A DNA stretch of 64,000 nucleotides, taken from JAUVRX01 sp049664225. GTDB taxonomy: Bacteria; Acidobacteriota; Thermoanaerobaculia; Multivoradales; JAHEKO01. Under the pieces are notes generated by a model, which saw nothing but the letters and a program-made list of their open reading frames with translations, did not search any database and had not been told where the DNA came from. Below, one piece after another: positions 49,785 to 58,539 of the stretch; within the stretch, counting starts at the first letter, position 1; each line of letters opens with the position of its first letter. A program made the translations under genes and the position numbers. The stretch is taken from the NCBI GenBank assembly GCA_049664225.1, contig JBATEX010000030.1:17910-81909 (forward strand). The letters are read 5' to 3'.

Positions 49785-51521
49785 CTACCCGGCGGCCTTT
49801 TGTGCCTTTTCGATCTTGGCCCAGGTGTCACGAAGGGTGACGGTCCGGTTGAAGACCAGGTGGTCCGGCGTCGAGTCGCGGTTGTCGACGCAGAAGTAGC
49901 CCTGGCGCTCGAACTGGAAACGGCTTTCGGGAGCGGCTCCCTCGAGGCTCGGCTCGACCTTGCAGCCGGTCAACACCTTCAACGAGTCGGGGTTGAGACT
50001 GGCTTTGAAGTCCTTGGCTTCGTCAGCTTTGACCTCGTCAGGCGGCTTCAGGAGGTGGTCGTACAACCGCACCTCCGCATCCACGGCCTCGGCAGCTGAG
50101 ACCCAGTGGATGGTGCCTCTGACCTTGCGTCCGTCAGGCGCATAGCCGCCGCGCGTCTCGGGGTCGTAGGTGCATCGCAGCTCGACGACCTCGCCGGTGG
50201 TCTCATCCTTGACGATCTCTTGGCATGTGATGAAGAAGCCGTAGCGCAGGCGGACCTCCCGGCCCGGAGCCAACCGGAAGTACTTCTTGGGTGCCTCCTC
50301 GCGGAAGTCGTTCTTCTCGATCCAGAGCTCGCGGGAGAAGGGGATCTGCCGGCTACCGGCCTCTGGATCCTCGGGGTTGTTGACGGCCTCCAACAGCTCG
50401 GACTCGCCTTCGGGGTAGTTCTCGATAACGACCTTGAGGGGTTCGAGCACCGCCATCACTCGCGGCGCCCGCTTGTTGAGGTCGACCCTCAGGCAGTGCT
50501 CGAGTAGGGCCACATCCACGGTGCTGTCGGCCTTGGCGACGCCGATTCGGTCGGCAAAATCACGGATCGATTCCGGCGTGTAGCCGCGGCGGCGAAGCCC
50601 CGAGATGGTGGGCATCCGTGGATCGTCCCAGCCGGAGACCAGGCCTTCGTCGACCAACTGCTTGAGCTTTCTCTTGCTCAAGACGGTCTGGCTGAGGTTC
50701 AGACGGGCGAACTCGATCTGACGAGAGGGGAAGATCTCCAGCTCGCGGATGAACCAGTCGTACAGCGGTCGATGATCCTCGAACTCCAAGGTGCAAAGGG
50801 AGTGCGTGATCTTCTCGATGGAGTCGGACTGACCGTGCGCGAAGTCGTACATCGGATAGATGCACCACTCGTCGCCGGTTCGATGGTGGCTGGCATGCAG
50901 AATGCGGTACAGGACCGGGTCCCGCATGTTGAGATTGCCGGCCGCCATGTCGATCTTGGCCCGCAGCACCTTGGATCCGTCGGCGAGCTCGCCTGCCCGC
51001 ATGGACTCGAAGAGCGCGAGGTTCTCTTCCACCGACCGATCTCGATAGGGGCTTTCCTTTCCAGGCTCGGTCAGCGTCCCGCGATACTGTCGGATCTCCT
51101 CGGCAGTCAGATCGTCCACGTAGGCCTTGCCCTCCCGGATCAAGTCGAGAGCCCATTCGTAGAGCTGGCCGAAGTAATCGGAGGCGTAGTATTCGCGATC
51201 CTCCCAATCGAAGCCCAGCCACCGGACGTCTTCCTTGATGGCCTCGACGTATTCGGCCTCCTCCTTGATGGGGTTCGTATCGTCGAACCGGAGATTGCAC
51301 AGGCCGTCATGGTCGGCGGCGAGACCGAAGTTGAGGCAAATCGACTTGGCATGCCCGATGTGGAGGTATCCGTTCGGTTCGGGGGGAAACCGGGTGTGAA
51401 CCCGACCGCCGTGCTTCCCGACCGCCACGTCCTGATCGATGATCGAACGGATGAAGTTGCTGGTGGTCTGACTCTCGGGCTCGTTGCCTGTGTCAGGGCT
51501 ATCAGGGTTGGGCTTGCTCAT
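49785..51521 (-). CDS. glnS: Glutaminyl-tRNA synthetase
   Basis: 578 residues. Class I synthetase with the HIGH motif PPEPNGYLHIGHAKS and a KMSKS-like VLSKRK, plus the GlnRS anticodon-binding beta-barrels (RKVRGTIHWV, PDHLVFNRTVTLRDTW). It charges tRNA-Gln directly, so the Gln-tRNA amidotransferase route is not needed for Gln. AGGTGATCCGC precedes the ATG. It is the third gene of tkt-gltX-glnS (30 bases after gltX); a tRNA-Gln(CUG) gene lies 5 kb away. Confidence 0.96.
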   Translation of the reverse strand: MSKPNPDSPDTGNEPESQTTSNFIRSIIDQDVAVGKHGGRVHTRFPPEPNGYLHIGHAKSICLNFGLAADHDGLCNLRFDDTNPIKEEAEYVEAIKEDVRWLGFDWEDREYYASDYFGQLYEWALDLIREGKAYVDDLTAEEIRQYRGTLTEPGKESPYRDRSVEENLALFESMRAGELADGSKVLRAKIDMAAGNLNMRDPVLYRILHASHHRTGDEWCIYPMYDFAHGQSDSIEKITHSLCTLEFEDHRPLYDWFIRELEIFPSRQIEFARLNLSQTVLSKRKLKQLVDEGLVSGWDDPRMPTISGLRRRGYTPESIRDFADRIGVAKADSTVDVALLEHCLRVDLNKRAPRVMAVLEPLKVVIENYPEGESELLEAVNNPEDPEAGSRQIPFSRELWIEKNDFREEAPKKYFRLAPGREVRLRYGFFITCQEIVKDETTGEVVELRCTYDPETRGGYAPDGRKVRGTIHWVSAAEAVDAEVRLYDHLLKPPDEVKADEAKDFKASLNPDSLKVLTGCKVEPSLEGAAPESRFQFERQGYFCVDNRDSTPDHLVFNRTVTLRDTWAKIEKAQKAAG

Positions 51522-51551
51522 TGCGGATCACCTGCGACTCTCGAAAGAGGT

Positions 51552-53126
51552 CTAACTCGGGGTGGTTTCGACCAGGGACAGGGCCCTGTCGATTCGTGCG
51601 AGACTGCGCTCCTGGCCGAGGATCTCCAGGATCTCGAACATGCCGAATCCGACGGATTTGCCTGTGACAGCCACCCTGAGCGCATGGATGATTTGTCCGA
51701 TCTTGGCACCTTCCGACTCCACGAATCGGCGCATAGCCTCTTCAAGAGTGACGGCCTCGAACGGCTCGGTGGCCGCCAGCAGATCCCTGAAGCCTCTCAG
51801 GAGCGCCACGGACTCCGGCGCGTTTCTCAATCGCTTGTCGAAGGCTTTTGAATCGTAGGGGAAAGCGCCGTCACCGACGAAGAGCTCGGGGTAGTCCAGG
51901 CTTTCGCCCGTCACCTTGATTCGGTCGCCCGCAGCCTGGAGCATCTCCGTCACGCAGCGAGGGGCGTCATCGACGTAAGGGGAAGGGAGCAACCCGGCGG
52001 CTTCGAGGTAGGGCAAGGCGAGTGGGAGCTTCTCTTCCGCCGATAGCTCCTGCATGTAGTGCTCCTGAAAAGCCAGCAGCTTGTTGGGGTCGAAGCTGGC
52101 GGGAGAGCGATTGACCCGCTCGAGCGTGAACTGCTCGATCATCTCCTCGCGCGAGAAGAACTCCGTCCGGTCGTCGAGGGCCCACCCCAGCAGCAGTAGA
52201 TAGTTGACGAGAGCGTTGGGCAGATAGCCGACCTTCTCGTAGAAGTCGACGATAACCGGGTTGAAGGTCTCTGCGGCCGTCTCGAGCCCGATGGCATCCG
52301 CGATCGCCACGCCGTGCTGATGCATCTTGGCGAAGTCGGGATTCTCGAGGTACTTCTCGAGCTTGCGCTTGCTGAGTTTGTTGCGACTACCGGGCTCGGC
52401 GACAAAAGGCAGATGAGCGAACTCCGGTGGCTCGTGACCGAGTCCCTCGAAGATGAAGATCTGTCGGGGGGTGTTGGAAAGATGCTCCTCGGCCCGGATA
52501 ACGTGAGAGATCTCCATGGCCGCGTCATCGGCGACGCTGGCCAGGTGATAGAGACAGGACCCGTCGACGCGCTGGATGACGTGGTCCTGCTCCTGGGCCC
52601 ATTCGAACTCCACCTCACCTCGAATCAGATCCCTGAACCGACAGACGCCCTCCCTGGGCATCTTCAAGCGGACCACCGCCGTGCGTCCCTCGGCTTCGAA
52701 GCCGGCTGCTTGCTCCGCCGTATCGGCCATCCAGCGTCTGCTGTAGATGAAGCGCTTTCCCTGGGCCTGTGCTCCCTCGCGCTCGGCCTGTAGCTCCTCC
52801 TGAGTAGCGTAGTCCCGATAGGCCTTCCCACCGGCCAACAACTTCTCCACAGCAGCCTGGTGCTGGTTTCGCCGCTGTGATTGGAAGTAGGGACCGTAGT
52901 CGCCCCCGACATCCGGACCTTCATCCCAATCGAGCCCCAACCACCGCAGTCCGGAGAGAATGGGGTCGAGGGTCTCGCTCACATTGCGCTGCTCGTCGGT
53001 GTCGTCGATGCGCAGGATGAAGTGTCCATCGTGGTGGCGTGCGAAAAGCCAGTTGAACAACGCGGTGCGCACACCACCGATGTGAAGAAAGCCCGTCGGG
53101 CTTGGAGCGAAGCGAGTTCTCACCAT
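51552..53126 (-). CDS. gltX: Glutamyl-tRNA synthetase
   Basis: 524 residues. HIGH motif PSPTGFLHIGG at residues 9-19, KMSKS-like KLSKRK, and the bacterial GluRS helical anticodon-binding C-terminal domain. It makes Glu-tRNA for translation and tetrapyrrole synthesis. The ATG (53126) is 12 bases after the tkt stop. Because GlnRS is also present, this enzyme is probably the discriminating form specific for tRNA-Glu (inference). Confidence 0.96.
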   Translation of the reverse strand: MVRTRFAPSPTGFLHIGGVRTALFNWLFARHHDGHFILRIDDTDEQRNVSETLDPILSGLRWLGLDWDEGPDVGGDYGPYFQSQRRNQHQAAVEKLLAGGKAYRDYATQEELQAEREGAQAQGKRFIYSRRWMADTAEQAAGFEAEGRTAVVRLKMPREGVCRFRDLIRGEVEFEWAQEQDHVIQRVDGSCLYHLASVADDAAMEISHVIRAEEHLSNTPRQIFIFEGLGHEPPEFAHLPFVAEPGSRNKLSKRKLEKYLENPDFAKMHQHGVAIADAIGLETAAETFNPVIVDFYEKVGYLPNALVNYLLLLGWALDDRTEFFSREEMIEQFTLERVNRSPASFDPNKLLAFQEHYMQELSAEEKLPLALPYLEAAGLLPSPYVDDAPRCVTEMLQAAGDRIKVTGESLDYPELFVGDGAFPYDSKAFDKRLRNAPESVALLRGFRDLLAATEPFEAVTLEEAMRRFVESEGAKIGQIIHALRVAVTGKSVGFGMFEILEILGQERSLARIDRALSLVETTPS

Positions 53127-53138
53127 AGCGGCGGTAGC

Positions 53139-55157
53139 TTAGCGGAGGAGGAGGGCTTTGGCGCGCTCCACCACCGATTCGGGGGTCAATCCGAAATGCT
53201 CGGCGACGGCCTGGTGGGGGGCCGAAGCCCCGAAGCCATCGATGCCGATGACATCCCCCTCGGTGCCGACATAGCGATCCCAGCCCAGGGTCGTCCCTGC
53301 CTCGATGGCCAGCCGCTTCGTGAGGCTGGGCGGCAAGACGCTCTCCTGGTAGTCCGGATCCTGAGCCTCGAAGAGGTCCCAGGATGGCAGGCTCACGACT
53401 CGCACCGCGATTCCCTGACCGGCGAGCAATGCACTGGCATCCAGAGCCAAGGTGACCTCCGAACCCGAGGCGATGAGCAGCAGCTGGGGCTCACCCTGGG
53501 CTGGATCGGCCACGACATAGGCGCCTCGAGCCACGCCCTCGACAGCCAGGGAGGGGGCTTGCTGGATGATGGGCAGGCTCTGTCGGCTTAGTGCTAGAGC
53601 CGTCGGTCCGTCCTGGCGCTCGATGGCCACCTTCCACGCACCTGCTGTTTCGTTGGCGTCAGCGGGTCGGATCACGGTGAGACCCGGGATGGCTCTGAGC
53701 GACAGCAGTTGGGAGATCGGTTGATGGGTGGGCCCATCCTCTCCGACGAATACCGAGTCGTGGGTGAAGACGTACTTGACCGGCAGCCCCATAAGGGACG
53801 CCAGACGAATCGCGGGCCTCATGTAGTCCGAGAAGATGAGGAACGTGCCACCGTAGGGGATCAACATTCCAGACAGGGCCAGACCGTTGAGGATGGCACC
53901 CATGGCGTGCTCTCGCACACCGAAGTGGATGTTTCGACCCCCGGGCTCGCTGGGCGAGAAATCGTCGAGGCCTTGGAGGCGGGTGTTGTTGGAGCCGGCG
54001 AGATCGGCCGATCCTCCGACCAGATAGGGGATGGCGTCGCACACGGAATTGAGAACCTTCCCCGAGGCCTTGCGGGTGGCGAGGGGGCCGTCCCCGACGT
54101 CGAAGGTGGGCAGATGGTCGGCCCAACCCGATGGCAGTTTTCGGTCGAGTCGATTCAGGAATTCACTCGCCAACTCCGGATAGTCCTCGGCATAGCGCGA
54201 AAACATCTCCCTCCAGGCCATCTCCTCCTGGGCACCGTCTTCGGCGGCATTGCGAAACGGCTCGAGCCCCTCTTCTGGAACGTGGAAGGTAGGCTCGAGT
54301 GGCCATCCTAGAACCTTCTTGGTGGCGGCGACTTCCTCGGCACCCAATGGGGCACCGTGAGAGGCGGAAGTGTCCTGCTTCTTGGGGCTGCCGAAGCCGA
54401 TATGCGTGCGAACCGCAATCAAGGAGGGCTTGGTGTCCTCCTCTCGGGCCGCTTCATAGGCCGCGTCGAGGGCCTCGAGATCGTTGCCGTCCTCGACCCT
54501 CTGGACATGCCAGCCGTAGGCTTCGTAGCGCTGGCAGACATCTTCGCTGAAGGTCAGGGAAGTCGAGCCATCGATCGAGATGTGGTTGTCGTCCCAGGCC
54601 ACGATGAGTTTGCCCAGCTCCAGGTGACCGGCGAGCGAAGATGCCTCTGAAGCGATTCCCTCCATCAGATCGCCGTCACTGGCAAAGGCCCAGGTGTTGT
54701 AATCCAGAAGGTCGAATCCTTTGCGATTGAAATAGGCGGCCAGCATCTTCTCGGCCATGGCCATTCCGACTGCGTTGGCGAGGCCCTGACCGAGAGGTCC
54801 AGTCGTCGTTTCTACGCCGGGTGTCAGTCCGTACTCTGGATGGCCTGGAGTTATCGATTCGAGTTGGCGGAACTCCTCGAGCGCGCTCAAGGGAACATCG
54901 AAGCCGCTCAGATGTAGGAGTGAGTAGAGCAGCGCCGAGGCGTGGCCGCAGGACAGGACGAATCGATCCCTGTTCGGCCACCCTGGCGTCTCGGGACTGA
55001 AGCGCAGGTGGCGGGTCCAGAGCGAGTAGGCCATGGCAGCCTGGCCCATGGGTGCACCCGGATGTCCGGAGTTGGCCTTCTCCACCATGTCCACAGCGAG
55101 AAAACGGAGAGTATTGATGGCTGTCTTGTCGACGTCAGCCGGGGCCTTGGGGCTCAT
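53139..55157 (-). CDS. tkt: Transketolase
   Basis: 672 residues. TPP-binding GDGDLMEG-like (ASDGDLMEGIASEA), N-terminal NSGHPGAPMG, TTGPLGQGLANAVG, pyrimidine-domain VREHAMGAILNGLAL and THDSVFVGEDGPTHQP. It exchanges two-carbon units in the pentose phosphate pathway and supplies erythrose 4-phosphate, a substrate of the DAHP synthase at 38 kb. Start ATG 55157 follows GGAAAGG; the open frame continues upstream into the antisense of tRNA-Ser and is not coding there. Confidence 0.96.
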   Translation of the reverse strand: MSPKAPADVDKTAINTLRFLAVDMVEKANSGHPGAPMGQAAMAYSLWTRHLRFSPETPGWPNRDRFVLSCGHASALLYSLLHLSGFDVPLSALEEFRQLESITPGHPEYGLTPGVETTTGPLGQGLANAVGMAMAEKMLAAYFNRKGFDLLDYNTWAFASDGDLMEGIASEASSLAGHLELGKLIVAWDDNHISIDGSTSLTFSEDVCQRYEAYGWHVQRVEDGNDLEALDAAYEAAREEDTKPSLIAVRTHIGFGSPKKQDTSASHGAPLGAEEVAATKKVLGWPLEPTFHVPEEGLEPFRNAAEDGAQEEMAWREMFSRYAEDYPELASEFLNRLDRKLPSGWADHLPTFDVGDGPLATRKASGKVLNSVCDAIPYLVGGSADLAGSNNTRLQGLDDFSPSEPGGRNIHFGVREHAMGAILNGLALSGMLIPYGGTFLIFSDYMRPAIRLASLMGLPVKYVFTHDSVFVGEDGPTHQPISQLLSLRAIPGLTVIRPADANETAGAWKVAIERQDGPTALALSRQSLPIIQQAPSLAVEGVARGAYVVADPAQGEPQLLLIASGSEVTLALDASALLAGQGIAVRVVSLPSWDLFEAQDPDYQESVLPPSLTKRLAIEAGTTLGWDRYVGTEGDVIGIDGFGASAPHQAVAEHFGLTPESVVERAKALLLR

Positions 55158-55352
55158 GAATCTGCCTTTCCTTCGATCGAGATCGGGGGAGTCAATGGGT
55201 GGTGGAGATGCTTGATCAAGAAAACCGACAACTCGGAGTGGCACGAGCATAGCCGGGATTCTGCCTTCTGCCAACCGAAGGGGAGCGACCGCACCGAGGC
55301 TTTGACTATGGCTCGAAGGGGCCCATAGAATGTGAAGTCCTGAAAGGACCGC

Positions 55353-55446
<94 letters not shown>

Positions 55447-55470
55447 TACCCACCCACCCAACCGCCCTGA

Positions 55471-55567
55471 GGGTTGAGGCGGCCGGGCGTTCCTTCCAGC
55501 CGGTCTTTGAGGGCTTGGGGGTTGAATCGTCCGTCGCTTGCTCCGGCCGACCTTTGAGGGCTTGGGT
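55471..55567 (+). repeat. 3'-gene repeat family (two units) downstream of tRNA-Ser
   Basis: GGGTTGAGGCGGCCGGGCG...CCAGCCGGTCTTTGAGGG then GGTTGAATCGTCCGTCG...CCGGCCGACCTTTGAGGG. It begins 27 bases after the tRNA CCA in the tRNA's orientation. Confidence 0.8.
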
Positions 55568-55604
55568 CCTGGGTCCTGAACAGATGACCCTCTCTTCGTA
55601 CAGA

Positions 55605-55690
55605 CCCATCCGGGTGGTCCGCAGGGGGACGGCGTCGGGCTTGTAGGGGAGCCCCTTGCGGGCTCCCGTGGGAGGGGGCAAGCCCCTCCA
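55605..55690. repeat. Double-hairpin interspersed repeat with leader, copy 3
   Basis: CATCCGGGTGGTCCGCAGGG leader, then GTAGGGGAGCCCC...GGGCTCCCGTGGG and AGGGGGCAAGCCCCTCC. Nearly identical to 49396-49480. Confidence 0.85.
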
Positions 55691-55805
55691 CTTGTATCTT
55701 TAACTCCTCATAAACAGGGAGCCCTTTGAGGTGGAGGGCTCTCGAGGTCAAGAGGCAGCGGGAAAGTTGTGAATCCTCCCCGCGGCAACGGGTGCCTGTA
55801 GGCGA

Positions 55806-56717
55806 TCAGGCTTCGATGGTCTTCTTCACCGTGAGCACCGGACAGCGGGCGTGTTGCACGACCCGCTCCGCCGTGCTGCCCAGGAGAAGGTGTGCCAGAC
55901 CCGTTCGACCGTGGGTACCGAGGGCGATCAGGTCGGCACTAACCTCATCGGCCAGATCGATGATCGTGTCCGGTGGATAACCCTCCTTGGCAAGGGTCTC
56001 GACAGCGAGCCCCTCTCGGTCAAGTGTTCGGGCTATCTCATTGAGACGTTCCTCGGCGGCGCCTTCGACATCTTTGAAGTAGTCCAGCGACGTGGGAATC
56101 GTGCCGTACGCAGTGTACTCGTAGGGCAGATGATAGACGTGGAGCAGCACGAGCTTGGCCACGGGCTGCGGGCCAAGTAGGCGCAAAGCGGCCCCGATGC
56201 TCGTCTCGGAGTCTTGGGAGAAATCGGTCGACACCAGAATCGTTTTGATCTCTCGATGATGATCAGCGTCGCCCGGGTGAACGGTCAAGACAGGGCAGGT
56301 GGCATGCTGAACCACCCGTTCCGCCGTACTGCCGAGGAGCAGATGTCGTATGCCGGTGAGACCGCGGGTGCCGACGACGATGGCGTCGACTTCTTTTTCG
56401 TCTGCGGTCTGAAGGAGCACTTGGGACGGGACCCCAAGTCGAAGATGGGAGTCGACTTCCACTCCCTTCTCCCTGATGGCTTCCGCAGCTTCGTTCAGCT
56501 TGCCGGAAGCGGCTTCCTGAAGAGCCTCCGTGAAGTCGGGTGGCGAGGGTACGAAGTCGGTCGCCCGGTTCGGGACCATGAGGGCGTGTACCAGCTCGAT
56601 GCGGGCTCCGTGAGAGCTCGCGAGCAGCACCGCCCAATCGATTCCCGCCTGGGCGGTCTGCGAGAAGTCTGTGGCTACCAGAATGGTCTGTAGGTTCGTG
56701 GGTTTGGTCTCTGACAC
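55806..56717 (-). CDS. Universal stress protein with two Usp domains
   Basis: 303 residues from GTG 56717 (GGGGGG region upstream). Two UspA domains (about 10-150 and 158-300). Each opens with TILVATDFSQ or TILVSTDFSQ and carries the ATP-binding GTRGLTG-x9-GSTAE or GTHGRTG-x9-GSTAE motif, so both halves probably bind ATP. Tandem Usp proteins are cytoplasmic and induced in stasis or anoxia. Single gene between two tRNA loci. Confidence 0.93.
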   Translation of the reverse strand: MSETKPTNLQTILVATDFSQTAQAGIDWAVLLASSHGARIELVHALMVPNRATDFVPSPPDFTEALQEAASGKLNEAAEAIREKGVEVDSHLRLGVPSQVLLQTADEKEVDAIVVGTRGLTGIRHLLLGSTAERVVQHATCPVLTVHPGDADHHREIKTILVSTDFSQDSETSIGAALRLLGPQPVAKLVLLHVYHLPYEYTAYGTIPTSLDYFKDVEGAAEERLNEIARTLDREGLAVETLAKEGYPPDTIIDLADEVSADLIALGTHGRTGLAHLLLGSTAERVVQHARCPVLTVKKTIEA

Positions 56718-56896
56718 GGTCCCGTCCCCCCTTCTTGGTGTGGCGATTCACAGGACTCCTGCGTCACGGATTGTCGAATCGAGCACAGGAAACATCACCC
56801 TCGACCAGTATAGAACTTTCGAGCTGCGGTCTGGTCCTTGGGAGGATCTCGGGGTTTGACCTCTCGCCAGCGGAATTGCTAGGATTTCGCGGCCGT

Positions 56897-56967
56897 TGGG
56901 AGGTCGTTCAATGGTAGGACACGCGGCTCTGGACCGTGGAATCGGGGTTCGAATCCCTGCCTCCCAG
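56897..56967 (+). tRNA. tRNA-Gln(CUG)
   Basis: Acceptor TGGGAGG/CCTCCCA, D arm GTTCAATGGTAGGAC, anticodon arm CGCGG-CTCTGGA-CCGTG with anticodon CTG, T arm GGGGTTCGAATCCCT, discriminator G at 56967 and encoded CCA at 56968-56970. Cognate of the GlnRS encoded at 49.8-51.5 kb. Confidence 0.96.
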
Positions 56968-57140
56968 CCACCCCACCTGACTATTCAAGCACCACACTTC
57001 CGAATTTGTTCTCTGCGGGTCAGTGCACTCGCTGGGATTCGGACCCCTGGGGAGGGGCACGGGGAGGGGCTTTGCCCTCCCCGAAGACACAGCCCGCATC
57101 GAGGGTCGCTTGCGATCCTCGAATCCCTGCCTCCCAGCCA
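56949..57140. repeat. 22-bp direct repeat of the tRNA-Gln 3' end
   Basis: The sequence TCGAATCCCTGCCTCCCAGC plus CA at 56949-56970 (T loop to CCA of tRNA-Gln) is repeated exactly at 57119-57140, 170 bases downstream. The spacer contains a GGGGAGGG...CCCTCCCC hairpin (57050-57082) and no gene. It looks like an attachment-site scar or the remains of a tRNA duplication. Confidence 0.7.
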
Positions 57141-57232
57141 TACTTCGGATTCCCCGAGCATCTCAGCGCCGAATCACCCCTGCCCGTCCGCGCTGCCCAC
57201 CAACGGTGGGAATCAGTATTGTGTCCCCCTAA

Positions 57233-58537
57233 TTACTGCAGGACTTCGAGAATCAGAGATTTGTAACGATCGGCGAAGCTCTCGAGGGCGAGCCGTGCCT
57301 TCGAAAGATGGGACTCGGTCATCGGCAGCGACAGGAACATGTCGCCGCGACCGCAGACCAGAACGCCCTCGAGCAACATCTCCATGTGCAGCAGGGGGCG
57401 AAGGGATAAGCATCCTGCGGTGATATCGGCCGTCTTTCGAACCGGCTGACGTGCGAAGTGAATCGCGAAGATGGATCCCAGTCCGTTGCAGTGCATCGGC
57501 ACCTCTCGATCGGCGAACATCTCGTTGAGCGAGAGCCGGAACGCCTCGGACGAATCGAAGAACTCCGCTGCCCGTTGCGGCGTATAGACCCGACTCATCG
57601 CCGCACAGCCGGCGGCCATCGAACAGATGTCGTTGTTGAAGGTGCCGGCGTGGGCCCAGGAGCCCTTCAGTTTCGGGTTGAAGCGTTCCATGATCTCGGC
57701 GCTGCCGCCGAACGCGCCCGTCGGCAGCCCGCCGCCGATGTACTTCCCGAGCGCTGTCAGATCGGGCTCGATACCCAGCAGACCCTGGAGACCCGCCGGG
57801 CCAAGCCGCGAGGTCTTGACTTCATCGAAGATCAGCAACGCCCCGACTTGCCGCGTCTCTCGCCGGAGCATCTCCAGGAACTCCTTGCTGCCGGGAATGT
57901 TCCCGCCGGCGCCCAGAATAGGCTCGACGATGACGGCCGCGATCTCGTCTCCCGCGCGGCGGATCAGCTCGGCGGTGCCTTCGATGTCGTTGTAGACTCC
58001 GAGGATAAAGTCGTAGGGTACGTTGAGCGGTGAGCCTCCGGCCGGGAACTTGATAACGCCACCGTGATAGGCACCCTCGAAGACCAGCACCTTGTCACGG
58101 CCGGTCACGGCCCGGGCCGTGGCCAGCGCCATGATGTTGGCCTCGGTACCCGAGTTGCAGAACCTGATCTGGTCGAACGAGGGGAACCGTTCGCACAAGA
58201 GGCTAGCCAGCTCTCTTTCGAAGCGGGTCGGCGCACCCATGACGACACCCATGTCGAGGGCCTCATGCACCGCTGATTTGATGATCTCGTTCGAATGGCC
58301 GAACAGGCCCGCTGAGAACTCGCCAACAAAGTCGAGGTACTGGTGACCATCCAGGTCGGTCAGCTCTGCTGCCTCTCCGGTGACCATGGTCAAGGGAAAG
58401 GGCTCGAAGTAGAGGACCGAGCGCGTGTTGCCGCCCGGAAGGCAACGCTCCGCCTCCTGGTCAGCGGCCTGGCTCAGTGGATTGGCGGACGCGTACCGAG
58501 CCCGCGAGTCTACGATGGCCTGTTCGATCGAGTTCAT
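57233..58537 (-). CDS. Class III (GSA-like) aminotransferase, proposed beta-amino acid transaminase
   Basis: 434 residues. Fold-type I PLP enzyme related to glutamate-1-semialdehyde aminomutase: PGGNTRS, NSGTEANIMALATARAVTG (128-146), FDEVKTSR (237-244) and the PLP lysine K265 (LTALGKYIGGG). Beta-phenylalanine and other beta-amino acid transaminases belong to this group. ATG 58537 is 2 bases after the thiolase stop, so it is the last gene of the CoA-transferase/thiolase operon. By context it would convert a 3-amino acid to the 3-oxo acid used by the CoA-transferase. HemL itself is unlikely given the neighbours. Confidence 0.85.
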   Translation of the reverse strand: MNSIEQAIVDSRARYASANPLSQAADQEAERCLPGGNTRSVLYFEPFPLTMVTGEAAELTDLDGHQYLDFVGEFSAGLFGHSNEIIKSAVHEALDMGVVMGAPTRFERELASLLCERFPSFDQIRFCNSGTEANIMALATARAVTGRDKVLVFEGAYHGGVIKFPAGGSPLNVPYDFILGVYNDIEGTAELIRRAGDEIAAVIVEPILGAGGNIPGSKEFLEMLRRETRQVGALLIFDEVKTSRLGPAGLQGLLGIEPDLTALGKYIGGGLPTGAFGGSAEIMERFNPKLKGSWAHAGTFNNDICSMAAGCAAMSRVYTPQRAAEFFDSSEAFRLSLNEMFADREVPMHCNGLGSIFAIHFARQPVRKTADITAGCLSLRPLLHMEMLLEGVLVCGRGDMFLSLPMTESHLSKARLALESFADRYKSLILEVLQ

Positions 58538-58539
58538 CG

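Noticed and set aside
57050..57140. Second tRNA-Gln gene
   Set aside because: Only the T-loop to CCA part matches; no acceptor, D or anticodon arm can be formed upstream.
57233..58537. Assignment as hemL (glutamate-1-semialdehyde aminomutase)
   Set aside because: The gene is the last of a CoA-transferase/thiolase operon, no other heme genes are near, and beta-amino acid transaminases share the same fold and motifs.
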